Part shown: one piece after another, positions 41,058 through 49,405 of the stretch
Layout: each line of letters opens with the position of its first letter
Numbering within the stretch: position 1 is the stretch's first letter
NCBI GenBank assembly: GCA_016790635.1
Contig: JAEUOR010000018.1
Location: forward strand, 1 to 51,272
DNA from: Burkholderiales bacterium
GTDB lineage: Bacteria; Pseudomonadota; Gammaproteobacteria; Burkholderiales; JAEUOS01
Reading direction: 5' to 3'
DNA: 51,272 nt
The notes under the pieces: generated by a model
What the model was told of the DNA's origin: nothing
Seen by the model: only the letters and a program-made list of their open reading frames with translations
Databases searched by the model: none
Translations under genes and position numbers: made by a program

Positions 41058-42179
41058 ATGACGCCCGGCATGCCTTCGACCGTGACCGACCTCATCGCCG
41101 CCTACGACGCAGGCGCTCCCCTCGAGCGGGCACGCACGATTCCGGCGGCGTGGTACACGGATGCCCGCATGCACGACCTGGAGCGCCGCGCCGTATTCGC
41201 GAAGACCTGGCAGATGGTCGGCCACACGGGCCAGGTGCGTGATCCGGGTCAGTACCTCACAGCAGAAATCGGCGGTGAGCCGGTGGCGGTGGTGCGTGGG
41301 GGCGACGGCGTGCTGCGCGGCTTTTTCAACGTCTGCCGCCACCACGCCGCCGCGGTGCTGACCGCGCGCGAGGGCACTGCCAGGCTGCTGCGCTGCCCGT
41401 ACCACGGTTGGTCGTACACGCTCGAGGGGGCGCTATTTGGCGTGCCCGAGTTCGCCGGCGTCGCCGGGTTCGACAAGCGCGACAACGGCCTGGTGCCGAT
41501 CGAGTGCGCGACGTGGGAGCAGTGGGTGTTCGTCCGCATCATGCCGGGCGGTCCGTCGCTCACGGAATGCATCGGCGCCGACTTCGCGACGCGCGTCGCG
41601 GCATTGGATCTCGGCGGCCTGCGATGGTTCGAGCGCCGGCGCTACACGCTGGATTGCAACTGGAAGGTCTATGTCGACAACTACCTGGACGGCGGCTACC
41701 ACGTCCCGCATTTGCACAAAGGGCTGTCGAGCGTCATCGACAACACGGCCTACGCGATCGAGATCGGCGAACGCTGGTGCGAGCAATCGAGTCCGCTGTC
41801 GAACGATGGCGACGTCGGGACCGCCGCCGTGCGCCGCGGCGACCGTGCGCGCTACTGGTGGCTGTATCCGAACTTCATGATCAACGCCTACGAAGGCGTG
41901 CTCGACACCAATCTGGTCATCCCGCTGGGGCCGGAGCGCACCGAGGTGATTTTCGACTACTGGTTTACCGATACCTCGCCGGCCGCGCACGCCCGCAACC
42001 TGGAGAGCATCGCGGTCAGCGAGCGCATCCAGGACGAGGACGTTGCGATCTGTGCCTCGGTCCAGCGCGGGCTCAGGTCACGGGCCTACGAGGCCGGCCG
42101 GCTGTCGGTGCGGCGCGAGGCGGGCGAATGGCTGTTCCACCGCCTGCTGCATGGGTCACTGGCGGATGGCGCGGCGTGA
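41058..42179 (+). CDS. Rieske non-heme iron oxygenase, alpha subunit
   Basis: Ring-hydroxylating or N-demethylating oxygenase catalytic subunit, about 373 residues. The Rieske 2Fe-2S ligands are Cys93-x-His95 (NVCRHHAA) and Cys113-x2-His116 (RCPYHGWSYT), with 17 residues between. The catalytic iron site is in DNYLDGGYHVPHLHKGL (His215 and His220 or His218) with a distal Asp in RIQDEDVAIC. The length and YPNFMINAYEGVLDTN resemble the GbcA/choline-monooxygenase group more than biphenyl dioxygenases. No beta subunit, ferredoxin or reductase gene is adjacent. The start is uncertain: ATG 41058, ATG 41070, or TTG 41028 just after a GGAGG. The substrate is unknown. Confidence 0.87.
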   Translation: MTPGMPSTVTDLIAAYDAGAPLERARTIPAAWYTDARMHDLERRAVFAKTWQMVGHTGQVRDPGQYLTAEIGGEPVAVVRGGDGVLRGFFNVCRHHAAAVLTAREGTARLLRCPYHGWSYTLEGALFGVPEFAGVAGFDKRDNGLVPIECATWEQWVFVRIMPGGPSLTECIGADFATRVAALDLGGLRWFERRRYTLDCNWKVYVDNYLDGGYHVPHLHKGLSSVIDNTAYAIEIGERWCEQSSPLSNDGDVGTAAVRRGDRARYWWLYPNFMINAYEGVLDTNLVIPLGPERTEVIFDYWFTDTSPAAHARNLESIAVSERIQDEDVAICASVQRGLRSRAYEAGRLSVRREAGEWLFHRLLHGSLADGAA

Positions 42180-42192
42180 CGCCGCGCTTCAC

Positions 42193-42885
42193 TCAGCCCA
42201 GGTGCTTGCCGAAAAAGCGGAACGTGCGGTCCCAGGCGATCTGCGCCCAGGCCGGGTCGTACTGCGTGATTGGCAGTCGGTTCGGACCCATGGCGGTTTC
42301 GTTGGCAAACCCGTGCTGGGCGAGATAGCGATGCCCCTCGTAGCGGACGCCCGCGGCGGAGAGCTTTTCTTCCAGCGGGGCCACGCTGTCGATCGGAAAC
42401 GCGCCGTCCTGGGTGGCCCAGTGCGCCATCATCGGGGCCTTGATCTTGCTCGCGTCAACGAATTCCAGTGGCGGCAGGCCGTACCAGGGCACACCGGCGT
42501 CGGCTTCGGGCACCATGGTCAGCGCCAGCACGGTCAGCGCGCCGCCCATGCAGAAACCGGTGACCCCCACCTTGCTGCTGCGTCCCTTCAGGTACTGCAC
42601 GGCGCCGCGAATGTCCTGCGAAGCCGCGTCGCCGAAGTTGAGCGCGGACATCAGGTGATGCGCTTCCTCTGCCTCGACGGTCGATTTGCCGCGGTACAGG
42701 TCCGGCACCAGCGCGAAATAGCCCGCTTGCGCGACCCGGTCGGCCACGCCGCGGATCTGGTCGTTCATGCCCCACCATTCCTGGATGACCACGACTGCCG
42801 GTGCGCCGGCAACTACCGCCGGTTCAGCCAGATAACCCTGGACTTTTTGCCCGTCCGGGCGCGAGAAGGTGATGGTGGATCCCAT
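42193..42885 (-). CDS. dienelactone hydrolase family protein
   Basis: Alpha/beta hydrolase of the carboxymethylenebutenolidase type, 230 residues. The catalytic triad is Cys112 (GFCMGGA), Asp160 (ATQDGAFP) and His191 (QHGFAN), with the characteristic Glu36 (QEWWGMND) that orients the cysteine. In chlorocatechol or protoanemonin routes such enzymes open dienelactones. The start is set at 42885 from AAAGGAG upstream. It converges with the Rieske oxygenase gene and may belong to the same aromatic or small-ester degradation group. Confidence 0.9.
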   Translation of the reverse strand: MGSTITFSRPDGQKVQGYLAEPAVVAGAPAVVVIQEWWGMNDQIRGVADRVAQAGYFALVPDLYRGKSTVEAEEAHHLMSALNFGDAASQDIRGAVQYLKGRSSKVGVTGFCMGGALTVLALTMVPEADAGVPWYGLPPLEFVDASKIKAPMMAHWATQDGAFPIDSVAPLEEKLSAAGVRYEGHRYLAQHGFANETAMGPNRLPITQYDPAWAQIAWDRTFRFFGKHLG

Positions 42886-42988
42886 GGCAAAGTCTCCTTT
42901 AGAAGTGGGGCCCCGTCTGCAAAGGGCATAGGCGGCAAGGCGGAATGGTAATCGAGCTTGGGGTGCGGCGCGCAACCCAGGCAACCGA

Positions 42989-43297
42989 TCACGCGTCCTG
43001 CATGACGTGGATCGCGCGGTTGGCTACCAGCTCGCGGGTCTTGGCGGCGTAGGCGGCCATGTGCGGGGCCGCGGCATGCGCCTTCAAGGCGTCCATGCTG
43101 GCCCACTTTTCAATGACCACGAAGGTATCGCCGCCCCAGGGCGTCTGGAATGCCGGCGGATGGTCGATGTCCACGGCGGCGCCGTACTCGATGCATCCGT
43201 CTTCGGCCCGGACCGCCGGCGTGTTGGCGCGAAAGTGGGCCAGCACCGTATCGCGCTGGCCCGGCTTGGTCGTGATGATTGCAATGACATGAACCAT
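42989..43297 (-). CDS. antibiotic biosynthesis monooxygenase family protein
   Basis: 102-residue single ABM domain (MVHVIAIITTKPGQRDTVLA, EDGCIEYGAAVDIDHPPAFQ, FVVIEKWASMDALKAHAAAP), a YgiN-like fold used for small quinol or monooxygenase reactions. The ATG at 43297 is preceded by GAGAGGAG. It lies about 100 bases upstream of the dienelactone hydrolase on the same strand and is divergent from a CmcJ-like gene. Confidence 0.87.
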   Translation of the reverse strand: MVHVIAIITTKPGQRDTVLAHFRANTPAVRAEDGCIEYGAAVDIDHPPAFQTPWGGDTFVVIEKWASMDALKAHAAAPHMAAYAAKTRELVANRAIHVMQDA

Positions 43298-43395
43298 TCG
43301 TGCGACTCCTCTCTCTGGTTGCGAATCCTGGGCAATGACTGTGCCGGCTGCGGGCCGGTCACCGGTATCATGCACCAACATTGCGCGAGACGCCC

Positions 43396-44205
43396 ATGCA
43401 GGCAAACACCGACAAATCCGTTCGTATCACCTACACGGTCGACACCGGCAAGCCCCTGGTCAACGAAACCTTCGGTGCCGGCAACATCGAGCGACGCAAC
43501 ACGGGTCTGCTTGAGGAGCGCGACATGGCGATGGGCAACGCGCGCGAGCGCGCTGACCTCTCGCTGGACGCCTCGGGTTTCGTCCTCGTGCCGCATGCCA
43601 CCGCGGTCGGCAACTTCTTTGATCCGGCAGAGCTTACGGCGGTGTACTACCCGGAAATCGTCCGGCTGGTCAAAGAGGTCTCTGGCGCAGCGCACGTGGT
43701 GGTGTTCGACCACACCCTGCGTTCGGGCGACGAAGCGGAGCGTCAGGAAAAGCGCCTGCGCGAGGTGATCCGCGGCGCGCACAACGACTACACCGAGTGG
43801 TCCGGACCGCAGCGGGTACGCGATGTCATGGGCGCGGGTGCCCCGGCATACCTCGCGCGGCGCTTCGCGATCATCCAGGTGTGGCGCCCGATCCAGCCGG
43901 TGATCGAGGCCAATCCGCTGGCCTTCGCCGATGCGGCCAGCGTGGCCGCCCGAGACCTGCTGGTGGCCGAACGGCGTTATCCCGATCGTGTCGGCCAGAC
44001 CTATCGCCTGGCCTACAACCCGGCCCATCGCTGGTGGTATTTCCCGCGCCAGCGCCGCGACGAGGCGATCGTCTTCAAGGTCTACGAGTCGCTCACGGAC
44101 GGCCGCGCGCGCTTCACGCCGCATACCTCGTTCGATGATCCGGACACGCTCGCGGGTGCCGCGCCGCGGCAGAGCATCGAAGTCAGGACACTGGCGTTTT
44201 TCTGA
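43396..44205 (+). CDS. CmcJ/NvfI-like oxygenase-family protein
   Basis: About 269 residues from the ATG at 43396 (a TTG at 43381 is in frame). It resembles the CmcJ/NvfI family, known from cephamycin methoxylation and fungal pathways: FVLVPHATAVGNFFDPAELT, VYYPEIVRLVKEVSGA, HVVVFDHTLRSG, VRDVMG, RRFAIIQVWRPIQPVIEANP, then WWYFPRQRRDEAIVFKVYES and FTPHTSFDDPD. These conserved blocks (VFDHTLR, QVWRPI, TPHTSFDDP) are typical. The reaction in bacteria is not established. It is convergent with an SDR gene. Confidence 0.72.
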   Translation: MQANTDKSVRITYTVDTGKPLVNETFGAGNIERRNTGLLEERDMAMGNARERADLSLDASGFVLVPHATAVGNFFDPAELTAVYYPEIVRLVKEVSGAAHVVVFDHTLRSGDEAERQEKRLREVIRGAHNDYTEWSGPQRVRDVMGAGAPAYLARRFAIIQVWRPIQPVIEANPLAFADAASVAARDLLVAERRYPDRVGQTYRLAYNPAHRWWYFPRQRRDEAIVFKVYESLTDGRARFTPHTSFDDPDTLAGAAPRQSIEVRTLAFF

Positions 44206-44233
44206 CCGCAGGCGCCGGCCCCGGCGGCAGAGG

Positions 44234-44986
44234 CTACATCGCGACGTAACCGCCGTCGACTGTCAGCAGGTGGCCGTTCATGTAGCGCGCGGCGTCGGAG
44301 AGCATCCACACCACCGCGTTCGCAATCTCCTCGGCCGCGCCGAAGCGCCCCTGCGCGATGCGCGTCAGCAGCCCCGCTTTGCGTTCGGCCTGGTCGGCGA
44401 AGATCCGTCCTGTCATCTCCGTGTCGATGAACCCGGGGCACACCGCGTTGACGCGTACCCCGCGTGCGGCATAGCTGATCGCGGCGCTCTTGGTCAGGCC
44501 GGTCACCGCATGCTTGGACGCGTTGTAGGCGGCGTAGCCCGTGGTGCCCACCAGCCCGGCGATGGAAGCGGTATTGACGATGACCCCCTGGCCGCGCGGC
44601 AGCATGTGCGCGAGTTCGTGCTTCATCGACAGCCACACCCCCTTGACGTTGACCGCCATGACGCGATCGAAGTCGGCCTCCGCGAGCGTCGCCGCGGCGT
44701 CGGGCGCGCCTTCGATGCCGGCGTTGTTGAACGCTCCGTCAATCCGGCCGAATTCCTCGACGGCGGCAGCCACCATGGCCTGCACGCTTTTCTCGTCGGC
44801 CACATTGCAGGTGTGCGCGGCGGCGCGAGCGCCTTCCTTGCGCACCGCAGCGGCCGTGGCTTCGGCGCCCGCGCCGCTCTGGTCGGTCGCGAAGACCGCG
44901 CCGCCGGCGCGCGCTACAGCCAGCGCGGTGGCGCGGCCGATGCCACCGGCCGCGCCGGTGATGAGGATGATGCGGGAAGTGAGCAT
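44234..44986 (-). CDS. short-chain dehydrogenase/reductase
   Basis: 250-residue classical SDR. The cofactor motif TGAAGGIG lies at 10-17, then DQSG (35-38), NNAG (87-90), and the catalytic Ser141, Tyr154, Lys158 in YNASK. The C-terminus VDGGYVAM is usual for the class. The acidic residue at the end of the second strand (Asp35) points to NAD use. The substrate is unknown; neighbouring oxygenase and hydrolase genes suggest a catabolic alcohol or ketone step. Confidence 0.9.
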   Translation of the reverse strand: MLTSRIILITGAAGGIGRATALAVARAGGAVFATDQSGAGAEATAAAVRKEGARAAAHTCNVADEKSVQAMVAAAVEEFGRIDGAFNNAGIEGAPDAAATLAEADFDRVMAVNVKGVWLSMKHELAHMLPRGQGVIVNTASIAGLVGTTGYAAYNASKHAVTGLTKSAAISYAARGVRVNAVCPGFIDTEMTGRIFADQAERKAGLLTRIAQGRFGAAEEIANAVVWMLSDAARYMNGHLLTVDGGYVAM

Positions 44987-45270
44987 GGCAGGTGTTGCTG
45001 CAGGTGAAGTCGCGGGGGGCCGATATTAATGACCTTTGCGCAGCGGGCGGGATCGCCGAAAGTCTTGTCTGGGCCCCGCGGACGGCAATCATCCAACTTC
45101 GCCGCTGCCGCAATCGCGTTGCAGGTGCGAACGCGGTTTGATGCAGCACGCCCAACGGTGGTAGAAAGAGGCGTTGGTGAATGGCTCGAACTGACGACCC
45201 CGCAAGGGGGCCGGAGACTGCGCGGCCAAGAAGGGCGGGGCGCGTCCTGGTGATTCGAAAGGGTGCGACC

Positions 45271-46254
45271 ATGACGCAGCGCAGAACCTTTCTCGCGGCC
45301 GTCGCCGCGGGACTTGCCATACCCTCACGCAGCGCCAGCGCGCAGGCAATCCCCAAGGTCGGCTGGCTGCAACTGAGCTCCGCAGGCCAGTATGCCGAGG
45401 TCACCAAACGCGGATTCCTCAAGGGCCTGCGCGAGGCAGGTTACGAGGAAGGCCGCAACGTGGAGATCGTGCGTCGTGCCGCGGAGCACGACCTGCGCAA
45501 GCTGCGTGCCCTGGCGCGCGAACTGGTGGCGCAAAAGGTCGACGTGATCTTCGCGCCGGCCAAGCCGATGGCCGACGCCGCCTGGTATGCCAGTCGCGCG
45601 ATTCCCACGGTGATTGCCACGGTCACCGATCCGGTGCTGGTCGACTATGCGGTGTCGCTGGCGCGCCCGGGCAAGCACATCACGGGGGTCACGACGGCCA
45701 ACGCAGAACTGATCGGCAAGCGCATGCAATTGCTGGCCGAGATGGTGCCGGGAATGAAACGCCTCGGTACCCTGATCGACCCCGACCTCCTGCGCTCCTG
45801 CACAGAGGAAGTCGAATTGATGGAAAAGGCGGCCGTGCGTCTGGGGCTTTCCCTGGAGCGAATTCCGGTGGCTTTCGAGAACCTCGATCTCGAGGCGGCG
45901 ATGAAGAGGGCGCTTGCGAATCGGATACAGGCCCTCATCACCGCGCCGATGACCAGTGACCAGGATCTCACCGAGAAGATGTCCGAAGTTGCCGCGAAAC
46001 ATCGCCTGCCCTTCATGCACGACGTGCCGCAACTGGCCGGCTCGGCGCTGGCGGTCTATGGCCCCGACACGGAGGACATCTTCCGCCGCGCCGCGCGCTA
46101 CGTGGCGCGCATCTTGAAGGGCGAAAAGCCCGCCGCGATGGCGATCGAGGAGCCGCGCGAATTCCGCCTGATCGTCAATCGCCGCGTGGCAAGGCAACTC
46201 GGACTGACGCTGTCGCAGGCGGTGCTGCTGCGCGCCGATGAGGTCATCGAGTAA
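45271..46254 (+). CDS. ABC transporter substrate-binding protein (ABC_sub_bind/TrpX type)
   Basis: 327 residues with a twin-arginine-like signal (MTQRRTFLAAVAAGLAI). The mature protein begins IPKVGWLQLSSAG and has FLKGLREAGYEEGRNVEIVR, LARELVAQKVDVIFA and AYARPGKHITGV-like blocks (here SLARPGKHITGVTT), characteristic of the family with TrpX. No permease or ATPase genes are nearby, so it is an orphan. The ATG at 45271 has AAGGG upstream; the frame extends back to 45181 without family sequence. Confidence 0.85.
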   Translation: MTQRRTFLAAVAAGLAIPSRSASAQAIPKVGWLQLSSAGQYAEVTKRGFLKGLREAGYEEGRNVEIVRRAAEHDLRKLRALARELVAQKVDVIFAPAKPMADAAWYASRAIPTVIATVTDPVLVDYAVSLARPGKHITGVTTANAELIGKRMQLLAEMVPGMKRLGTLIDPDLLRSCTEEVELMEKAAVRLGLSLERIPVAFENLDLEAAMKRALANRIQALITAPMTSDQDLTEKMSEVAAKHRLPFMHDVPQLAGSALAVYGPDTEDIFRRAARYVARILKGEKPAAMAIEEPREFRLIVNRRVARQLGLTLSQAVLLRADEVIE

Positions 46255-46415
46255 GGCGTTGCCCCTGCCGGCGGCGGTCGGGCTGATCACCTCAGTGTGA
46301 ACCAAGCCCGGGGCATGCCGCTTCGACGCGCACGCCACGCGCGGCACTGCCCTCGCTCAAGCTCGCCAGCTACAATCGTTCGCCGAAGACTTGCCGAACA
46401 AAAAAGGGGACCACG

Positions 46416-47381
46416 ATGAAAAGACTGCTCGCACTGCTCGTACTGGGGATGGGCCTGCCGCTTGTGGCAGGAGCCCAGGCACAGAAGTTTCCTTCCAAAC
46501 CCACACGCATCGTCGTTCCGTTCGTGCCCGGCGGCTCGTCGGACATCCTCGCGCGCCTCATCAGCGCGAACCTGAAGGACGCCTGGGGACAGGCCCCGTT
46601 GGTGGAGAACAGGCCGGGCGCCAGTGGCGCGATCGGGGCGGACGCCGTTGCCAAGGCCGCGCCCGACGGGCACACCCTCATCGTCACAGACCTCGGCACC
46701 ATGGCGATCCTTCCCACTCTCGCCAAGAATCTTTCGTTCGACCTGCACAAGGATCTGCAGACCGTCACCATCATCAGCTTTTCTCCGTACATGGTGGTGG
46801 TTTCGCCCAAGCACCCGGCGAAGTCGCTGGCCGAATTGCTGGCGTACTCCAAGGCCAATCCCGGCAAGCTCAATGTCGCCACCGCCGGCATCGGCAGCAA
46901 CCCGCACTTGGCCAGCCTGCAGTTCTCCAAGGCGGTCGGCCTGGACTGGGTCTTCGTGCCGAGCAAGGGCGGCGCGCAGGCAATTGTGGATGTGGCCGGC
47001 GGCCACGCCGATGCGCTTTTCAACAGCATGCTCGCCACCGCACCGCACGTGAAAAACGGCAGCGTGCGCCTGCTGGCGATCGCAGCACCGAAACGCGACC
47101 CGGCTTATCCGGATACGCCGATCCTCGGGGAGACGGTTCCCGGTTTCGTCGCCGGCAGCTGGCAGGGGATCTTCACCACCGGCGGCACGCCCAGGGATGT
47201 GGTGCAGCGCCTGCACGCCGACCTCGTCAAGGTCCTGGCTGCACCGGACATGCAGGGCAGGATCGCCGGCATGGGTGCCGAGCCGATCGCCAATTCCCCC
47301 GATGAGTTCGACAAATGGCTGCGCGGCGAGCGCGAACGCTGGGCCAAGGTGATCCGCGACAACAACCTGAAGATCGACTGA
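46416..47381 (+). CDS. Bug/TctC-family periplasmic binding protein
   Basis: 321 residues with a Sec signal (MKRLLALLVLGMGLPLVAGA, cleaved near AQAQ). Bug blocks: FPSKPTRIVVPFVPGGSSDI, PLVENRPGASGAIGAD, LNVATAGIGSNPHLASLQF and VFVPSKGGAQAIVDVAGGHA. A good AAGGGG lies upstream of the ATG. It is followed after 121 bases by an RraA-like gene on the same strand; such pairs often act on oxaloacetate-type or hydroxy-acid substrates. The ligand is unknown. Confidence 0.9.
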   Translation: MKRLLALLVLGMGLPLVAGAQAQKFPSKPTRIVVPFVPGGSSDILARLISANLKDAWGQAPLVENRPGASGAIGADAVAKAAPDGHTLIVTDLGTMAILPTLAKNLSFDLHKDLQTVTIISFSPYMVVVSPKHPAKSLAELLAYSKANPGKLNVATAGIGSNPHLASLQFSKAVGLDWVFVPSKGGAQAIVDVAGGHADALFNSMLATAPHVKNGSVRLLAIAAPKRDPAYPDTPILGETVPGFVAGSWQGIFTTGGTPRDVVQRLHADLVKVLAAPDMQGRIAGMGAEPIANSPDEFDKWLRGERERWAKVIRDNNLKID

Positions 47382-47502
47382 ACGACATTGCGCGGCGCGG
47401 GCATCCGCCGCCGCGTGCGGATGAAGTTGTCGAGCAAGCCGCTGCGCCTTATTGCGCACTGTCCACCGCGCTCCTCTTCCGTCTCGTCGTGCAAAGACAT
47501 CC

Positions 47503-48213
47503 ATGAATCCTGATACCTTGGATCTCCTCAAGAAGACCAGCGTCGCCACCATCACGACGCAGCTATTCAAGCGCGGCTTGCGCAACGCCTACATCCAGGG
47601 TGTCGCGCGCTTGACGCGGCCGTCGACCGGCAACATGGTCGGCCCGGCGTTCACGTTGCGCAACATCCCGGCGCGCGAAGACTTGGATCAGCTCTCCGTG
47701 TTCGACGATCCAATGCATCCGCAGCGCAAGGCGATCGAATCGGTACCCCCTGGCCACGTGCTGGTGATCGATTGCCGTGGCGAAACCCGTGCCGCTTCCG
47801 GTGGGCAGATCCTCACCACGCGCCTCATGATCCGCGGCGGCGCCGGGCTGGTTTCCGACGGTGCGATCCGCGACAGCGTGGAGATCGGCGCCATGGATTT
47901 CCCGGTCTATGTGGCGGGCGCCAGCGCGCCGCTCAACCTGGTCTGCCATCACGCCCTGGAGCAGAACGTGCCGATCGGCTGCGGCGGCGTCGCCGTCTAT
48001 CCCGGCGACATCGTGGTCGGCGACGCGGAGGGGGTGGCGATCATCCCGGCGCACATGGCTGACGAGGTTGCCAGGGACGCGGCCGAGCAGGAAGTCATGG
48101 AACTGTTCCTGCTGGAACGCATCAGTGGCGGCGCCACCTTGCCCGGTACCTATCCGCCGAGCGCGGAAACGCGCGCGGCCTTCGACGTCTGGCGCAAGCA
48201 AAAGGGGCTTTGA
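47503..48213 (+). CDS. RraA-family protein (aldolase/decarboxylase-like)
   Basis: 236 residues. It shares the RraA/HMG-aldolase fold: TTQLFKRGLRNAYIQGVARL, GPAFTLRNIPARED, GHVLVIDCRGETRAASGGQI, GAGLVSDGAIRDS and VYPGDIVVGDAEGVAIIPAH. The GGx-D-R and GDxxxGD-like regions that bind metal and substrate in the aldolase branch are present, so an oxaloacetate decarboxylase or 4-hydroxy-4-methyl-2-oxoglutarate aldolase is as likely as an RNase E regulator. The ATG at 47503 is chosen over an upstream frame start because the family begins here. Confidence 0.85.
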   Translation: MNPDTLDLLKKTSVATITTQLFKRGLRNAYIQGVARLTRPSTGNMVGPAFTLRNIPAREDLDQLSVFDDPMHPQRKAIESVPPGHVLVIDCRGETRAASGGQILTTRLMIRGGAGLVSDGAIRDSVEIGAMDFPVYVAGASAPLNLVCHHALEQNVPIGCGGVAVYPGDIVVGDAEGVAIIPAHMADEVARDAAEQEVMELFLLERISGGATLPGTYPPSAETRAAFDVWRKQKGL

Positions 48214-48250
48214 AGACCTGGCGCTGCATCCCGGACGGCGCAGTCTCGTC

Positions 48251-49378
48251 TCAGCGCGCGCGCAGGATCGCGTCGAGCGCCTCCACAAACCGCTGGTTTT
48301 CGTCAGGCAGGCCGACCGACACGCGCAGGCAGTTTTCGAAACCGGCATCCTTCCAGGGCTTGGTGATGAAGCCGCGCGCGAGCAGCGCCTCGTTGACCGC
48401 GCCGTTCTCGCGGCCCAAGTCCAGCCACAGGAAATTGGCCGCCGATGGAGCGACGCGCAGTCCCGGCACGCCCAGCGCCTTGAGGCTTGCCGCCATGTGC
48501 TCGCGCGAGCGCACCGTGGCGGCCACGGCCTCGCGCATGTGCCGCGGGTCCTGCCATGCGGCCAGGGCTGCGCGTTGCGCCGCCTGGTTGACGTTGAACG
48601 GCGTGCGCACCCGGTCACCCAGGGCGGCCAGCGCGGCGTGCGAGGCCAGTCCGTACCCCACGCGCAGCCCGGCCAGTCCCCAGGCCTTGGAGAAGGTGCG
48701 CAGCACGATCCAGGCGCCTGGCCAGTCGCGCAGCAGCGCCAGGGAATCGGGGTAGTCGGCGTCGTGCAGCGCGTACTCGTAGTAGGCCTCGTCGATGACC
48801 AGGAGCGTGTGTGCGCTCGCCGCCTGGACGATGCGCGCAAAGTCCGCGCGGCGGTAGCGGCAGCCGATCGGGTTGCTGGGGTTGCACAGGATCAGCATCT
48901 TGGGCGCGCTCGCTGCGGCGGCCACCCACGCGTCGGCGGCGTACTCCAGCTCCGTGTTCAAGGCGATCGTCTCGACGCTGGCCCCCATCATCTGCGGGTA
49001 GATGACGTGCAGTCCGAAGCTGGGGGTCTGCGTGACCACCCGGTCGCCGGGTTGCAGGAAGGTGAGGCACAGGAGTTCGAGCAGGTTTTCCGAGCCGTTG
49101 CCGACCAGGATGCGCTCGGGTTCCACGCCGGTGCCCGCAGCGATCGCGGCCTTCAAGGCCGTGCATGACGCGTCGGGGTAGGTCCAGATGTCGTCGGCCA
49201 GCGCAGCCAGGGCTGCGTGCACCGCCGGCCCGGCGCCGTAGGGATTCTCGTTGCTGCCCAGGCGGGTGATGCGGTCGACGCCGTAACGCTGTTGCACCGC
49301 GGCGTTCGAGAGTCCGGCGTTGTAGGCGGGCAGGCCGCGCACCGTCGGGCGGGCCAGGTCAGTGACGTCGATACGCAT
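48251..49378 (-). CDS. histidinol-phosphate aminotransferase-like enzyme (HisC type)
   Basis: Class I/II PLP aminotransferase, 375 residues. It binds PLP through Lys231 (RTFSKAWGLAGLRVGYG); other blocks are LGSNENPYGAGP, ILVGNGSENLLELL, ILCNPSNPIG (CNPSNP 165-170) and LVIDEAYYEY (Asp196, Tyr199). It is the third gene on the minus strand after hutU and hutH, 27 bases from hutH, so it is probably cotranscribed with a histidine-degradation pair rather than with histidine biosynthesis. It may act on histidine, another imidazole amino acid or an aromatic amino acid. Confidence 0.85.
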   Translation of the reverse strand: MRIDVTDLARPTVRGLPAYNAGLSNAAVQQRYGVDRITRLGSNENPYGAGPAVHAALAALADDIWTYPDASCTALKAAIAAGTGVEPERILVGNGSENLLELLCLTFLQPGDRVVTQTPSFGLHVIYPQMMGASVETIALNTELEYAADAWVAAAASAPKMLILCNPSNPIGCRYRRADFARIVQAASAHTLLVIDEAYYEYALHDADYPDSLALLRDWPGAWIVLRTFSKAWGLAGLRVGYGLASHAALAALGDRVRTPFNVNQAAQRAALAAWQDPRHMREAVAATVRSREHMAASLKALGVPGLRVAPSAANFLWLDLGRENGAVNEALLARGFITKPWKDAGFENCLRVSVGLPDENQRFVEALDAILRAR

Positions 49379-49405
49379 TGATACTCCCGGTCACGTGCCG
49401 CTCGG

